From assembly GCA_020744425.1 (NCBI GenBank), contig JAGMUV010000065.1, forward strand, positions 1 through 23,499: a stretch of 23,499 nucleotides of DNA. Direction: 5' to 3'. The stretch is from Dactylonectria macrodidyma (taxonomy: Eukaryota > Ascomycota > Sordariomycetes > Hypocreales > Nectriaceae). The first letter of the stretch is position 1. Each line of letters starts with the position of its first letter. The notes beneath the pieces are model-generated. The model saw nothing but the letters and a program-made list of their open reading frames with translations, ran no database searches and had not been told where the DNA came from. Positions 8,501-15,893 of the stretch are shown here, in pieces. Made by a program: the position numbers and the translations under genes.

Positions 8501-9346
8501 GCAGGGCGAGAGAATAGGGTCATGGCCAGGTACTCGGTCACTCTCGGCTCGCGAGACGACCAGAACCCCTACACAGCCGAGCTAGGGGCGATAGCAATGG
8601 CATTGCGATGCATGCCCGACGGATTACGGGACCGAAGGCTTACCATACTGTCAAGCGGCCAGTCAGCACTGAAGGCGATCGCGCGGCCACGACAACAATC
8701 GGGACAGTGCGCCATCCGAGAAATCTACAACCACATCCGACGGCTAAGAAAAGGCAACAACAGGGTCAAGATGATTTGGGTACCCTCTCGGGATGATGCG
8801 TTCCCCTTGGGGCCCAAGGCGAAGAGACAGGCCCAGAGAGCAACTGAATCGGGGCGCATGCCAGAGACACAGCCGTACCAAGCCCGATCGACGCGGATAA
8901 GACTAGCGAGAGAGCAGCTACAACAGCACCAGACACTACCGGACAGAGTGGGCGGCTTCTCCAAGAGGGTTGACAAAGCGCTACCAGGAAAACACACAAA
9001 GGTGCTGTACGACGGACTGAAGAGGCGCGAAGCAGACACGCTTTCGCAGTTGCGCACGGGAATGGCGAGGATTAACAGCTACCTGTCGAGGATCGGTGCA
9101 GTGGAATCAGACTTGTGCGACTGTGGAAGGGCAGTCGAGACGATGGAACATTTTCTCTTTCGATGCACCAAGTGGGACGCACAACGCGAAGGCATAAGAC
9201 AAATCAGGCAAAGCGAGATAGGAAACCTATCGTTCTTTTTGGGAGGAAAGTCGGCATTGGACGGACCGAAGTGGTCACCTAACCTACAGGCGGTGCGAGC
9301 AACGATCAAATTTGCGATGAAGACAGGAAGGTTGGGAGTGAAGTAG
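5585..9346 (+). CDS. LINE-A ORF2: endonuclease / reverse transcriptase / RNase H-like polyprotein
   Basis: 1253 aa from the ATG at 5585; an in-frame ATG at 5576 exists but is absent from LINE-B. It nicks target DNA and primes cDNA synthesis on the element RNA. The N-terminal APE-type endonuclease (about 1-235) shows AIAEPY, AGDFNRHDQLWGG (about 148-160), STIDLVLAS and GSDHRAI (about 228). The reverse transcriptase (about 480-780) shows RPISLLSTLGKILE, SFDIKGAYNG (motif A, D about 590), LPQGSPLSPVLF (motif B) and the catalytic FVDD (about 683). An RNase H-like region (about 945-1085) keeps only YTAEL among the usual acidic motifs. A C-terminal CDCG...H...C zinc-like motif sits at about 1178-1195. 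The frame is fully open. The upstream extension to 5306 overlaps ORF1 in another frame and has no start consistent with the second copy. Confidence 0.92.
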   Translation: MCTNLQILQLNVGKRDAVQLSMMNDGDLRDYAVLAIAEPYALNIDGAVVTAPNNHRNWTRFIPTKRHEMRWPIRSMLWIRRDLEAEQVPIPSADLTGAIIRLPDRDVLVVSVYVEGSNENALRTAMEQLHRVMTGFRNSTGKRTDVILAGDFNRHDQLWGGDEVTGRRQGEADAIIGLMDEHGLLSLLPRGTKTWERGSAESTIDLVLASSELAEEMVHCDIHQTEHGSDHRAIQTEFDLTTPERTASPRLLFKNAPWNAIKERVKDRLALLPWDGGVQTQTDRLMEAVLGAIHALVPRAKPSPYAKRWWTTDLTRLRKTYTYWRNLARAQRRAGHRQDNLESRAKVASKEYHDSIRRQKKAHWGDFLTDGANIWQAAKYLKPGADMVGDKIPRLKRADGTTTQDKAEQAEELLTAFFPPLPATIEDEGPRPRRREVAMPDLTLEEVEEKVMAAKAWKAPGEDGVPAMVWKQLWPVVKERVMHLFRTSLDEGQLPDQWRSAKIIPLKKPDKADYALAKVWRPISLLSTLGKILEAVVADRISYAAETFGLLPTNHFGARKRRSAEQALLLFQEQVYKAWRNRKVVSLASFDIKGAYNGVFDDRLLQRLEARGIPKKLVQWISAFCSNRTASIVVNDYTSEQRELPQAGLPQGSPLSPVLFLFFNADLVQSKINSKGGSMAFVDDYSAWVTGPTAEANRDGIQAIIDRALAWGKRSGATFEHDKTAIVHFTRVAERTSEAPFTINGEEVKPKAKAKLLGVIMDTGLRFKEHMAKAATKGLLAAMCLRRLRMLPPQAARQLFVATVAPAMDYASVVWAHARGERELKEFNRAQKIGARAITGAFQTVARAVAEAEANIQTVHERHALAGMKLYINMHTLPKKHPLATLKVSVSRRYISPMKRLALALGESGIGRMETIEAYAAPPWHPRVSLVCEADRKVAIAAANSVEDITIATSASDRGGMTGMGGIISHKAAGRENRVMARYSVTLGSRDDQNPYTAELGAIAMALRCMPDGLRDRRLTILSSGQSALKAIARPRQQSGQCAIREIYNHIRRLRKGNNRVKMIWVPSRDDAFPLGPKAKRQAQRATESGRMPETQPYQARSTRIRLAREQLQQHQTLPDRVGGFSKRVDKALPGKHTKVLYDGLKRREADTLSQLRTGMARINSYLSRIGAVESDLCDCGRAVETMEHFLFRCTKWDAQREGIRQIRQSEIGNLSFFLGGKSALDGPKWSPNLQAVRATIKFAMKTGRLGVK

Positions 9347-9629
9347 GAGAATGGGACATACTAACAGCCGGAACCAGGAAACAGTGGCACAATACTAACA
9401 CAGTACAGCCTCATTTTGACAGACCACGCTTCAGATGCTGAGGATAGGATGCTGAACACTTGGAGAAATTGGCCTTCAAGCAGGCCTGTCAGAGAGAGTC
9501 AAGCGAGGCCAAACGAAAGCGATCCAGGGAGAGAAAGTGGGGCTTTACTTGTGGTCAGGATTGAAGGTGGCAGAAATGTAAATAGCATAGCGTGTTCCAT
9601 GGCCCTATGAGATCCGTTCTCCCGGGCGT

Positions 9630-9654
9630 AATAAATCTACTACTACTACTACTA
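9630..9654 (+). terminator. LINE-A polyadenylation signal and (CTA)6 tail
   Basis: AATAAA at 9630-9635 is followed after one base by six CTA repeats (9637-9654). Non-LTR elements often end in a short simple repeat, which sets the 3' end of LINE-A here. The 3' UTR before it (9347-9629) shares a conserved block with LINE-B (CTTGGAGAA, TTCAAGCAGGCCTGTC at about 9458-9491 and 23111-23144). Confidence 0.75.
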
Positions 9655-9770
9655 TTGGGGGCCAGACCAGACGTGCAGGAGTGGAGGCGCGCCTAGGCGT
9701 GTGCCTATGGGGCCCCAAACTCTAAACCCACCAGAATCGACATAAATCGCACTGTGCGAAACGTAGCGCA

Positions 9771-9812
9771 ATGGCCCTATGAGATGTGTCCCCCCGGGCG
9801 AAATAAAATCCT
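9771..9812 (+). repeat. Second copy of the LINE 3' tail motif
   Basis: ATGGCCCTATGAGAT, then CCCGGGCG and an AATAAA-containing end at 9771-9812, repeats the last 38 nt of LINE-A (9599-9636), with a few changes and without the CTA run. The 116 nt between (9655-9770) contain GC-rich palindromes (AGGCGCGCCT at 9685-9694) and an imperfect TTGGGGGCC/GGCCCCAA inverted repeat (9655-9663 and 9711-9718). This is probably the 3' stub of another, severely 5'-truncated LINE insertion. Confidence 0.6.
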
Positions 9813-9840
9813 ACTCTTTCTCCATCAAATATCTATCAAC

Positions 9841-9861
9841 AACGCGTCGAATCGACGCGTT
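9841..9861. repeat. 21-bp perfect palindrome upstream of the hAT gene
   Basis: AACGCGTCGA (9841-9850) and TCGACGCGTT (9852-9861) are exact reverse complements separated by a single A. A shorter echo, ACACGCG, follows at 9873-9879. It may be a transposase or transcription-factor site in the hAT 5' region. The role is unknown. Confidence 0.6.
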
Positions 9862-9924
9862 ATTATGTCGCTACACGCGTTCTGGGGCCCAAGTCGGCCA
9901 TCAAGTACTCGAAGCTTATCTACG

Positions 9925-12142
9925 ATGTCTTCTTCAAGGCAATCTACTGACCTAAACGAGCCGCTACTGTCGACCGAGCAAACGTCAGATGTAGAGCCCT
10001 CCACACTCTCTCGTTCCCAATTGACTGGGGCGTGCTTCGGCGGCACGATGGCACGATTCTCAAGGGTATACAATATCGCATACGGGACAAGAGGAGCGTG
10101 GGCAGACGAGTAAAGGTCTCATGGATCTATTCATATGGAGCCGAGCTGGAGCATAGTAATGACAAGTACTTCCTCTGCGCCGATTGCCATACCAAGAAGC
10201 GGTATATCAGTCAGCTATTTGCAGCAGAATCGACGACTGCTGCAATTCAGCATCTTATAGAGTTCCACAATATCAAAAGGCCTTCGAATTCGACCATCGA
10301 TGACGACGATATCGACGCCAACAACGCTGCAGAAGTCTTCCAGCTCGTCATGCCATTTAATGAGGATGAATATAAGCAAAAGCTTATTGACTGGGCCATC
10401 AAGCTACGCCTCAGCTACCGAGAAGTCACGGACGAGGCGACCACTGATTTACTCACATACGGCAAGCCTTCGCTCGCACGCCTGCTGCCAACGCATCACT
10501 CAACGCTCTCGCAGTGGGTGAAGGATTCGATGGCAGCACGCTTGCCATTCATCATCGAATTGGTGCAGTCTGCATTCAGCAACATCAACCTCTCGATCGA
10601 TGGATGGCGAGCTCACAATCGCAGAGAATACGTCGCTGTTTGCGCACACTTCGTCGACGGCAAAGGTCATCCTCGAACACTCCTCCTCGGCTTCCCACGA
10701 CGTTATGGCGGTCACACCGGCGACGACCTCGCAGTTCTGGTAAAGCCAGTAATTCTACAATACGGCATCGGCGAGAAGCTCGGCTCCTTCGTTATGGATA
10801 ACGCTGGTGATAACGACAAATGCCTCGAAGCGTTACAGCTTTCCTTCTCCTCGATCGATCCAGAAGCAGACCGTATTCGCTGTATCGGCCATATTATTAA
10901 TCTCGTCGTTAAGGCTCTCTTATTTGGCGAAGGCGTCAGCGCATGGGAGAAGAATCTTATTGAGGCTTCGGAGGAGCAGCGTGGAGCTCTCTGGAGCCTC
11001 AAAGGCGTCATTGGCAAGCTGCACAACCTCGTTATCTACATTAATCGCAACGACGCGCGTCGCGAGCTGTTGAGAGCTCGCATGCGCATCACGAAGACGA
11101 GCGACGGCAAGCTCTTCGTCGGCGTGCTCCTCAGTGACGGTGGCATTCGATGGAACGCGACATATTACATGATCGAGCGTGCTCTTAAGTGTCGTCCTGC
11201 CATCGACCTCTACCAGGCGCAGTGGAAGCCTCCAGATAAAAACGACAAGCACAAGAATGACTTCCTCACCGAGGCTGATTGGCACGAGCTTGAGCTCTTC
11301 TATAAGCTCCTGCAGCCTTTCGAGCGACTCACGAAGCGACTACAAAGCCGTGCAGATAGCGAGGGCAACGAGGGTGGCCAAGGCTCGGTGTGGCAAGTAC
11401 TCTACGCCATGGACTTCCTGCTCACGAAGCTTGAGAGCGTCAAAGAAGAGATTGACGCCATGGATGCAGATAACGAGGATGCCCTTCCCCCCTACTACTC
11501 GGCCGGCGTGCTCGCTGCATGGTCAAAGATCAACACCTACTACGAGCTTACCGACCAGTCGCCGATCTACCGCATGGCCATCGCCCTCCACCCAGCCTAC
11601 CAATTCGAATACTTCAGGGAGAAGTGGTGGAAGCGAGAGGATTGGATAAAGACAGCAGAGAAGGAGCTCACTATATATTACGATCGCTTCGCTGCAGTCA
11701 CGGTGGCCACTGAGCACGTCGACCAAGCCGAGACCTCTCCTTCTTCCTCGCCGACAATCGATGACGAGTTCGATGCTTGGGGCCATACAACAGATCGACC
11801 ACGCCGTGGCAAGAGGAGGAAGGTGGAGACTGAGTGGGAGATCTGGATAAAGCAGGTGCCGTCGAAGGATGACAGGACCGTTAAGAATCCTCTGGCGTGG
11901 TGGGTGGACCGACGCCACGTATGGCCTATTCTCAGCAAACTTGCTCTTAACATCTTTAGCACGCCAGCGATGAGCGCAGAGCCAGAGCGAGTATTCTCTG
12001 ACGGTAGTGAGCTCATCACCGACAAGCGCAACGGCCTCGGCGATGACACAGTGAAGCTGAGATGATACAGAAGAATTGGATTACTTCAAAGATGTTGCGC
12101 GGGATTTCTACACCTAGAGGTCTATACAAATTACCTGATTAG
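9925..12142 (+). pseudogene. hAT transposase with BED finger and C-terminal dimerisation domain, two frameshifts
   Basis: The main frame is open from 9951 to 12065, with a GTG but no ATG near its beginning. The likely true start is the ATG at 9925 (MSSSRQSTDLNEPLL) in the neighbouring frame, which joins at about 10015-10022 after a one-base shift. Next come a BED-type zinc finger (CADC near 10186, HLIEFH near 10250), the RNase H-fold core with SIDGWRAHNRREYVAV (about 10590), MDNAGDN (about 10795), CIGHIINLVVKALL and GIRWNATYYMIERAL, and the hAT dimerisation motif SAEPERVFSDGSELITDKR (about 11971-12025). At about 12054 one base seems missing: the next frame continues AEMIQKNW to a stop at 12140-12142, as in other hAT proteins. 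Catalytic motifs are present, but the two shifts make this copy non-autonomous unless it is corrected at the RNA level. Confidence 0.85.
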
Positions 12143-12225
12143 GCATAGTATATCAAGTACTTGACAAGTTGTCAATCGAGGTCGCTGATTAGTCAAGTCA
12201 AGCTTCAATCAAGCCGAGATAGGTT

Positions 12226-12268
12226 CAATCAATCGAGTTTGAGGGCCGAAATTGAACTCGATTGATTG
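12226..12268. repeat. 14-bp inverted repeat at the hAT right end
   Basis: CAATCAATCGAGTT (12226-12239) is the exact reverse complement of AACTCGATTGATTG (12255-12268), with a 15-nt loop. It lies just inside the presumed right terminus, after several TCAA motifs (12192-12215). Subterminal repeats of this kind are transposase binding sites in other hAT elements. Confidence 0.7.
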
Positions 12269-12596
12269 TTAGCCACACTGCTCGAGACCGCGGATCGAGA
12301 CAATCGCCTCCTCCGCAACATCGTCCCAGTTGCCTTGGGTTTTTCTCCTGCGAGGGTTTTCCCAAGGATGCACAGCTTTGGTTGCAGCTACTGGCGACCT
12401 TAGATGACATGGCCCTCCGACCCTAGGGTGTCGATGGCTACTTGATCTATCTGTGCAAGAGAATTCTTGACTGGGTGAGGGACGGTTCCCGCTGACGGGA
12501 TGCCCTCTTGAAACAATGCGCCTTTGAGCCGATGCCATGCTGGATGAGCTAGATGGAGGTGCTGCTGCACGGAAGCTTTGCCTTCACAGGAGCCAC

Positions 12597-12658
12597 TGGC
12601 TGCGTTTCTGGCTGCGTTTCTGGCTGCGTTTCTGGCTGCGTTTCTGGCTGCGTTTCTG
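12597..12658. repeat. 12-nt tandem repeat, about five copies
   Basis: The unit TGCGTTTCTGGC repeats about five times without visible substitution. Because 12 is a multiple of three, it keeps frames open on both strands (WLRF or ETQP repeats), which explains the spurious short ORFs here. Confidence 0.9.
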
Positions 12659-12780
12659 TCTGCCCAGTGGTTCCCAGTGGATTGAGCGTGTGGCAAACAA
12701 GATGACAAGTCTCCTCCGCTCTGAGCCTTCCAGGAGTCTCAGCGCAGTTATATGTGTCAGATACGTCAGAGGCGAAAGTT

Positions 12781-12835
12781 GCCACCTATTGCCACCTATT
12801 GCCACCTATTGCCACCTATTGCCACCTATTGCCAC
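12781..12835. repeat. 10-nt tandem repeat, 5.5 copies
   Basis: The unit GCCACCTATT occurs five times in perfect register, followed by a partial GCCAC. The period is one DNA helical turn. It lies 120 nt to the right of the 12-nt array. Confidence 0.92.
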
Positions 12836-13173
12836 GAGGCTTAGCAATCGGCTTCTAGCTGATTCTATACAGAAGAGAAAGGGTATATAAAGCTTGCCCT
12901 GAAATTTGACAATGTTGGGTTATATACTGGATAATTCCAAGCTGTAATAATATGCGGGGTACCCTAAACTTTTGCCCAAAATGGCGCAGCTGGTGAATCC
13001 AACAATATGGCGTAAGATCCGACCAACCTGAGATCGAGGAATCAGATTTCGTCATCTTGTGTCGTGGCATTTTTATGGATGATGTTTGTTGACTTGACGA
13101 GAGGTGTCCATACAAAGGAACTGGCTACTAGTTTTTATCATCACGTCACAGCCACGTATGAACCATATGATAG

Positions 13174-13201
13174 TATCCCTTTGACTGTGTTAAGGCTCCA
13201 G
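13174..13201 (+). repeat. Left inverted repeat of the piggyBac element
   Basis: 28 bp, identical in reverse complement to 15258-15285. It contains TTAA at 13190-13193, followed by GGCTCCAG. Homology stops sharply on both sides. Confidence 0.9.
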
Positions 13202-13315
13202 GCCAGATTGTGCCCCACATGACCCCTGCTCACAGTGAGGTACATCAGAGTAACGCGTCGCGTAGTCAGAATCAACCCCACCAAAATACACATACAAACG
13301 ATTCTGACTTTCGCG

Positions 13316-15192
13316 ATGGATACCCAAGTGCCCTCAACACAGGCAATCAATGTGTATGACGATAACAGCTTCATTTGCACTGATAACAGCCGCCGGGAGC
13401 AGGCAGCTGACAACACCTGCCGGCCGAACCTAGCCCCTGTCAACGAACGCGGCTACAACTTCATGCCTTTCGAGGTTCCAACACGCGACTTTAAGGTCAA
13501 GGACCTGCCCCAGGACCCGTTATCTCTTTTCCAGCAATTCCTACCTATTTCCCTAGTAGAAAGCTGGGTCAAATATACCAATGACTGGGTTAGCCACCTG
13601 CAGCAAGAGGCTCGCGGTAGTGCACACACATTACCGCCAAGATCACGGTTACGCCTCTGGAGACCAACCTCTATTGCAGAAGTCTACATATGGGTCGCAA
13701 TCCTTATTTACTTAGGGATTCACACTGAACTTGACCTCGAAGACCATTGGGAGACTTCTCGGCCGGGGCACCAACACTCTACTCACTCTATCATCAAATA
13801 TATGACCTATGACCGATTTCAGCAGCTACATCGTCACATTCGCATTTTCAGCCCTCACATCACCATAAGCAGCAACAGCGCCCTCACCTATGACCGTGTG
13901 ACGCCGTGGTCTGACCACATACAGCGCGTGTCTACGGATTTCTATGTTCCAGGCACTTGCATCGCTGTAGATGAGTGTATGGCCCGCTATACCGGGAGGT
14001 CAAAAGAGACAACAAGAGTCCCTAACAAGCCGATCCCCGTCGGCTTCAAAGTTTGGGTTGCAGCACAGCAGGGCTATTTCCTACGTTGGATTTGGCATAG
14101 GCCCGGACCTAAGTTTGGACCTGTTGGTCTCAAGCCTGCCCGGCAACGGCGGCGTGAGGCCAAGCAGGAGAAGACAGTCTATCTGAACCCGACGCAGGCT
14201 GTGGTTGTTGCCCTACTAAACTTGCTGCCAGAAGCCAACTATCACGTCTTTATCGATAACCTCTTTTCCTCTCCCGACCTCCTACGCAGCCTCCGCGAGC
14301 ACGGCCACGGCGCTACGGGTACAGCCCGAGTCAACTGTGGCATCTACAAGCCCTTAGTCAAGCTCAAAAATGACGATAACACAGCTGCCGCAAATATCAA
14401 ATTCAACGAAATCAGGACCGTCCCAACTAAGGATAATAAGGTCAGTCAAGCAGACAGCTTTAGCTGTAAATGCCCTACTAATTTGTCCTGGGCCAGGTAA
14501 ATCAGATCGCGTGGAAAGACAACGCCCTTGTGTTGTTCTTATCTACTGTGTACGCAGGCGACGAGACCGTCCTTCGGTTACGCAAGAGGCCGACAACAGA
14601 CCAAATTCGAGCACGCCCAATACAGCGATTTTTCGGTGACGAGCCAGTGAAAGAGATTATTATCCCGTCTGTTGCTGCCTTCTACAATGACGAGATGAAC
14701 GGGGTAGACCGCGGTGACCAACTGAGGTCATATTTGGGCTTCGAACACCGTGTGCGCCGAGGGGGTTGGCAAGCCCTAGCTTGGTCCTACCTAATTGACG
14801 TCATTGTAGTCAACAGTTACCTTCTTCAGCTACGCGGCAAGCCTATTTGGAAGTCATATACACGTCAGGCTAAGTGGCGAGGGCGCCTTGTTGATGACCT
14901 CGTCCAGGCGTACAGCGGTCAATCTGACTCTAGGCAGAGGTTTCGGGCGGGAGACGAATTTACGCCTCTGTCACAGCATAAATACGTCCAGCGAGGGAAA
15001 AAGGGTAACTGCCTCGCATGTCAGGGCGTACGGCGTGGAGAGGTCAGGTCACGAAGCTCGCGGCGGCCGTTGAGTGAGGCCGACGGCAACAGGGTCCGGA
15101 TCCGGCGGCAGTCTCGCCGTGACTGTGACCAGTGCGATGTAGCTCTTTGTAGCTCGCAGGATTGCTGGGACTTCTATCACCATACAAAATAG
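13316..15192 (+). CDS. piggyBac-like transposase, one 56-nt intron
   Basis: Joining 13316-14440 and 14497-15192 gives 606 aa with no stop. The intron (14441-14496) starts GTCAGT, has a CTACTAAT branch site and ends CCAG. Splicing in phase 0 joins DNK to VNQIAWKDN and restores the expected core. The enzyme cuts and pastes DNA at TTAA. All three catalytic aspartates are visible: D219 in AVDECMARYTGR, D314 in FIDNLFSSPDLL and D446 in NGVDRGDQL. The C-terminus (about 555-606) is Cys-rich (CLAC, then CDQC, CSSQDC and a final YHH), as in the repeat-binding Cys-rich domain of this family. The start is the ATG at 13316 (MDTQVPST); the open frame before it begins inside the 5' UTR without an ATG in good context. 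The length suits the family, so the copy looks intact. Confidence 0.9.
14441..14496 (+). other. Spliceosomal intron in the piggyBac transposase gene
   Basis: GTCAGT donor, CTACTAAT branch element 15-20 nt before the acceptor, and CAG acceptor. The size of 56 nt is normal for filamentous ascomycetes. Read through, it introduces a stop at 14498-14500. Its presence shows the gene is expressed from nuclear, splicing-competent transcripts. Confidence 0.85.
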
Positions 15193-15257
15193 GTGGGAAT
15201 TGGTGTACCTCTGAACGCTCGTTCCCTAATTGGGCCGACCCCCCTGCGACCCCCTGT

Positions 15258-15285
15258 CTGGAGCCTTAACACAGTCAAAGGGATA
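15258..15285 (-). repeat. Right inverted repeat of the piggyBac element
   Basis: Perfect reverse complement of 13174-13201. It begins CTGGAGCC and has TTAA at 15266-15269. It starts 66 nt after the transposase stop codon. Confidence 0.9.
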
Positions 15286-15828
15286 GAGCTTAAATGATCT
15301 TTCTGGCTCAGCTTTATCGCCACCCACCAGTTCCACCACACGCAACTCAAGAGAGACAGCCACACCCGCTCTCCTTGTATTATCGTGTCTCTGCAGAGGT
15401 AAAATCATAAAAAATGCGGACCAGTGAACAAGGCCCAAGGGTACCCGTGCCCTTGTTTTAATGAAAGAGCCTCGGCGGTCCAGTGAAGTGAAATATGGAA
15501 GATTGGCAGCCGAAGAGCACACGTCAAGCAGGGCAGCAGGTACTTCAAGGTACTTCAAGGTACTTCAAGGTACTTCATACAAGCCAGGGTACCTGGAACC
15601 AAGGCAAATATCGAGGCAGACCCAGCGATCGCGAGAGGTACTTCGTACATTCGCAGATTGTAGAAGCAAAAGAAGCGGGAAGAAAAGGGGGCCGCCGGTT
15701 CGACAAGCCACAGGCTACTTACCCAGTCACCACTCACACCAGAGTCACTCGCCCTCAGTCACTCTCCTCAGGCAAGATTGCCAGTGAAAGTAAGAGCCGG
15801 ACGTTTAGGGCCACAAGGGAATTAGTAC
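15286..15828. other. Gene-free upstream region of the PH-domain gene
   Basis: No supported gene. The forward frames at 15461-15962 are low-complexity and include the 10-nt array at 15540-15577. A short inverted repeat, AACAAGG.../...CCTTGTT, around a GGGTACCC palindrome lies near 15427-15458. The remainder is presumably promoter DNA for the gene at 16008. Confidence 0.5.
15540..15577. repeat. 10-nt tandem repeat, almost four copies
   Basis: The unit GTACTTCAAG is repeated 3.8 times without change. A single related TACTTCGTAC follows at 15638-15647. It lies about 430 nt upstream of the PH-domain start codon. Confidence 0.85.
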
Positions 15829-15893
15829 TCCCAGCGTCCCCATCTCCCAACTACCCTTCTTCCCTCCTCCTTTCTTTCCTCTCACTCCCTCCC
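15829..15893 (+). promoter_or_regulatory. Pyrimidine-rich tract upstream of the PH-domain gene
   Basis: About 65 nt made almost only of C and T (TTCTTCCCTCCTCCTTTC in the middle), ending about 115 nt before the start codon. Such CT tracts lie just before the transcription start of many well-expressed genes of filamentous fungi, so this likely marks the core promoter. Confidence 0.6.

Larger units (their letters stand above)
3895..9654 (+). mobile_element. Full-length Tad-type non-LTR retrotransposon (LINE-A), coding-intact
   Basis: The element holds a 5' nonamer array, a short 5' UTR, ORF1 (4111-5595), ORF2 (5585-9346), a roughly 300-nt 3' UTR, an AATAAA signal (9630-9635) and a (CTA)6 tail (9637-9654). 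ORF1 with zinc knuckles, and ORF2 with an APE-type endonuclease, reverse transcriptase and a trailing RNase H-like region, is the layout of the fungal Tad1 group. Both ORFs are open from end to end, so this copy could be active. A target-site duplication could not be fixed, because the 5' boundary lies within or next to the array and the 3' boundary within a microsatellite. The clade assignment is from domain order and overall look, not from a tree. Confidence 0.9.
9815..12280 (+). mobile_element. hAT-superfamily DNA transposon, 5' end missing
   Basis: The transposase remnant (9925-12142) is followed by about 140 nt rich in TCAA/TTGA motifs that end in CACTG at 12276-12280. hAT elements end in CAGNG...CNCTG, so the right terminus, read inward from the end, is CAGTGTGGCTAACAATCAAT. 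No matching CAGTGTGGCTAAC lies to the left of the gene. The LINE tails stop only about 110 nt before the first Met, so the left end was probably lost or displaced by LINE insertion. The left boundary given here is simply the end of the LINE-like sequence. Confidence 0.65.
12281..13173. other. Gene-free spacer with two minisatellites
   Basis: Between the hAT right end and the piggyBac left repeat I see no open frame with supportable coding character. The short minus-strand frames at 12225-12785 are low-complexity and partly created by the 12-nt repeat. The stretch holds a 12-nt array (12597-12658), a 10-nt array (12781-12835) and an AT-rich segment (12836-13173). Confidence 0.55.
13174..15285 (+). 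mobile_element. piggyBac-type DNA transposon, apparently complete
   Basis: A 28-bp sequence at 13174-13201, beginning TATCCCTTTGACTGTG, is repeated as a perfect reverse complement at 15258-15285. The two flank one spliced transposase gene (13316-15192). Each repeat contains TTAA (13190-13193 and 15266-15269), the obligatory piggyBac target sequence. Either the whole 28 bp is the terminal repeat (2112 bp in total), or the element proper is 13194-15265 with TTAA on each side. No other gene lies inside. Perfect ends and an intact frame argue for recent activity. Confidence 0.85.

Noticed and set aside
9700..9740. Telomere-like CTAAACCC near the LINE-A end
   Set aside because: It occurs once only, not as a repeat, within a GC-rich spacer. 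This is not evidence for a telomere.
12225..12785. Several short minus-strand ORFs (for example with ETQP repeats)
   Set aside because: Low complexity, overlapping each other in different frames, and partly generated by the 12-nt repeat. No recognisable domain.
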